Assembly: GCA_035693105.1 (NCBI GenBank)
Contig: DASSHC010000099.1
Coordinates: 1 to 14,760, forward strand
Source of the DNA: DASSHC01 sp035693105
GTDB lineage: Bacteria; Chloroflexota; Chloroflexia; Thermomicrobiales; Thermomicrobiaceae
Length of the DNA: 14,760 bases
Direction: 5' to 3'
Positions within the stretch are counted from its first letter, which is position 1. Each line of letters begins with the position of its first letter. Position numbers and translations under genes: made by a program. Below, in pieces: positions 13,099 through 14,760 of the stretch. Under the pieces are notes generated by a model. It saw only the letters and a list, made by a program, of their open reading frames with translations, was not told the DNA's origin and made no database searches.

Positions 13099-14760
13099 CT
13101 ACCCTACTTCCGCCTTCAAGCGTTCCAGATGCACCATCAGGACCGCCACGTCTCCCGGCGTCACGCCCGCGATCCGGCTTGCCTGCCCTAGCGTCCGCGG
13201 CTGGAAGCGCGCCAGCTTCTCTCGCGCCTCGCTGCGCAGGCTTGGCAGCGCGCCGAAATCGACCTCGCGCGGGATCGGCCGCTGCTCAAGTTTGCGCGCC
13301 CGTTCGACCTGGGCGCGCTCCTTGTCGATATAACCCGCGTAGCGCGCCTCGATCTGGACCCGCTCGGCCAGATGGTCCGGGAGCGCCCAATGGGGCAGCG
13401 GGTCGCTGGGAACCGCGCCGTGCTCCAGTGTCGCCGCCAAGCGCGCGTAGTCGGTGTCCTGCCGCCGCAGGTAGTCGAGCGCCGGCAGGTTGCGCGTTAC
13501 CGGCGGCAGACTGGCCCGCTCCAGCAGTTCGCGGGTGCGTGCGTTGTCGGTCAGATAGTGTGCACCCAGCGCCTCGATCGCCTGCCGGACCAGCGTATCC
13601 TCGGCCTCGCTTTCAGCCAAGCGCTCACGGTCGATCAGGCCGTAGCGGTAGCCGATGGCGCTCAGGCGCGACTCGGCATTGTCGGAGCGCAGCAGCAGGC
13701 GGTACTCGGCGCGAGCGGTCAGCATGCGGTAGGGCTCGACGAACTCCTGAGTCGTCAGGTCGTCGAGCATGACGCCGATGTACGACTCGTCGCGCCGCAG
13801 GACCAGCGGCGGCTCGCCCTGCGCAAAGCAGGCAGCATTGATGCCGGCCACGATCCCCTGGCCCGCCGCCTCTTCGTAGCCCGAGGTGCCGCAGACCTGC
13901 CCAGCCAGGAAGAGGCCGCGCACCCGCTTGGCCTCCAGCGTCACCCGCAGCTCGCTGGAGTCGACGGCGTCGTATTCCACCGCGTAGCCGTAGCGCGTGA
14001 TCGAGACGTCGCGCAGCGCGGGGATGGTGCGCAGGAAGGCCAACTGCACGTCCTGCGGCAGGCTGGTGTTCGCGCCCTGCACGTAGAGCTCGCCGGTGCG
14101 CCAGCCCTCCGGCTCCAGGAAGAGGCCGTGCGCCGGCTTGTCGCGGAAGCGAACGACCTTGTCCTCGATCGAGGGACAGTAGCGCGGCCCGACGCCCTCA
14201 ATCGAGCCGTTGTACATCGGCGCGCGGTGGGCGTTGTCCGCGATGATCCGGTGCGTCTCGGGGTTGGTGTGGATCTGGTAGCACGGCATCTGCCGCCGCC
14301 AGCCGTCGTGCTGGACACCCGGGTAGAGCGGCGAGGGCGGCAGCTCCAGCCGCTCCAGTCGCCCCTGGCGCCCGTCGTGGCTGAACCAGAGCGGGCGCTC
14401 GCTGCCGGGCTGCGGCTCGGTGGCGCTGAAGTCGATCGTGCGCGCGTCGACGCGCGGCGGCGTGCCGGTCTTGAGCCGCCGTAGCCGGATGCCGACCTCG
14501 CCCAGCGACGTCGCCAGCGAGACCGACGCCACATCGCCGGCTCGCCCGCCGCTGGCGCGCCACTCGCCCGCGATCAGGCTGCCGCGCAGGAAGGTGCCGG
14601 CGGTCACGACCACCGCGCCGGCCAGGTAATGGTTTCCCTGGTCGGTGCGCACGGTATTGGCCCGCAGGTCGTCGCCCACCCGCGCCAGATCGACGTCGGA
14701 CACCAGCTCCTGCCGCACCGTCAGGCGCGGCTGGCGCTCCAGCGCCTCCTTCATCGCCAT
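13099..14760 (-). CDS. mnmG: tRNA uridine-5-carboxymethylaminomethyl modification enzyme MnmG, 5' end off window
   Basis: MnmG (GidA) is an FAD-dependent enzyme that, with MnmE, installs the carboxymethylaminomethyl group on U34 of certain tRNAs. The visible 553 residues lack about the first 90-100, including the N-terminal GxGxxG FAD motif, which lie beyond the window edge. Recognisable blocks, numbered from the window edge, are VVVTAGTFLRG, RLKTGTPPR, MPCYQIHTNPETHR, GPRYCPSIEDKVVRF with the conserved catalytic Cys, GQVCGTSGYEEAAGQG (usually GQINGTTGYEEAAAQG), EYRLLLRSDNAESRL, and the C-terminal YIDKE...EQRPIP...LPSL...GQASRIAGV helical domain that contacts MnmE. The substitution of IN by VC in the GQINGT block is slightly unusual. 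The methionine at the edge is internal, not the start. Confidence 0.95.
   Translation of the reverse strand: MAMKEALERQPRLTVRQELVSDVDLARVGDDLRANTVRTDQGNHYLAGAVVVTAGTFLRGSLIAGEWRASGGRAGDVASVSLATSLGEVGIRLRRLKTGTPPRVDARTIDFSATEPQPGSERPLWFSHDGRQGRLERLELPPSPLYPGVQHDGWRRQMPCYQIHTNPETHRIIADNAHRAPMYNGSIEGVGPRYCPSIEDKVVRFRDKPAHGLFLEPEGWRTGELYVQGANTSLPQDVQLAFLRTIPALRDVSITRYGYAVEYDAVDSSELRVTLEAKRVRGLFLAGQVCGTSGYEEAAGQGIVAGINAACFAQGEPPLVLRRDESYIGVMLDDLTTQEFVEPYRMLTARAEYRLLLRSDNAESRLSAIGYRYGLIDRERLAESEAEDTLVRQAIEALGAHYLTDNARTRELLERASLPPVTRNLPALDYLRRQDTDYARLAATLEHGAVPSDPLPHWALPDHLAERVQIEARYAGYIDKERAQVERARKLEQRPIPREVDFGALPSLRSEAREKLARFQPRTLGQASRIAGVTPGDVAVLMVHLERLKAEVG

Overview
The window is high-GC, densely coded bacterial chromosome with short intergenic gaps and frequent GTG starts. 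Several features would fit a Gram-positive-like or monoderm lineage such as Thermomicrobia/Chloroflexota or a deep actinobacterial relative: an LCP protein with a LytR_C tail, two lipoproteins, a TMEM175-type channel, split TrkA proteins, and a soluble MgtE-like protein beside an Nramp relative. This placement is inference from gene content only. No phage, IS element, CRISPR array, rRNA or tRNA was seen. The window looks like ordinary chromosome.

Layout. Positions 1-459 hold a possible terminator of an off-window gene and a weak promoter. Next, on the + strand, come an LCP-family cell-wall enzyme (460-1980), a 19-codon ORF with a strong ribosome binding site, and a TolB/WD40-like lipoprotein (2046-3047). 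The three are very tightly spaced and look like one operon. A 33-bp REP-like inverted repeat (3085-3204) fills the convergent gap.

On the - strand, 5830 to 3244 encodes a putative Mg2+ module. A soluble protein with two PRC-like domains, an MgtE N domain and a CBS pair is followed 10 bp later by an Nramp-related transporter. Both of the transporter's metal-site motifs are altered in a way suggestive of the Mg2+-selective NRMT clade. The operon has a good extended -10 promoter and a leader of about 290 nt. The leader contains a 30-codon proline-containing ORF and a perfect 12-bp long-range stem. I regard this leader as the most interesting item in the window.

On the + strand follow an unassigned 8-TM membrane protein (6306-7202), a TMEM175-like K+ channel (7311-8045), a 56-bp heptamer tandem repeat, a Rieske protein fused to a large histidine-rich helical domain (8212-9990), and a small lipoprotein (10136-10546).

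On the - strand from 14760 down to 10684 lie mnmG (5' end off the window), a calcineurin-like phosphoesterase, a UspA protein and two TrkA-type K+ regulatory proteins. MnmG and the phosphoesterase are 4 bp apart. UspA and the first TrkA overlap by ATGA. Ion homeostasis (Mg2+ and K+) is therefore a recurring theme, although no TrkH/KtrB translocation subunit is in view.
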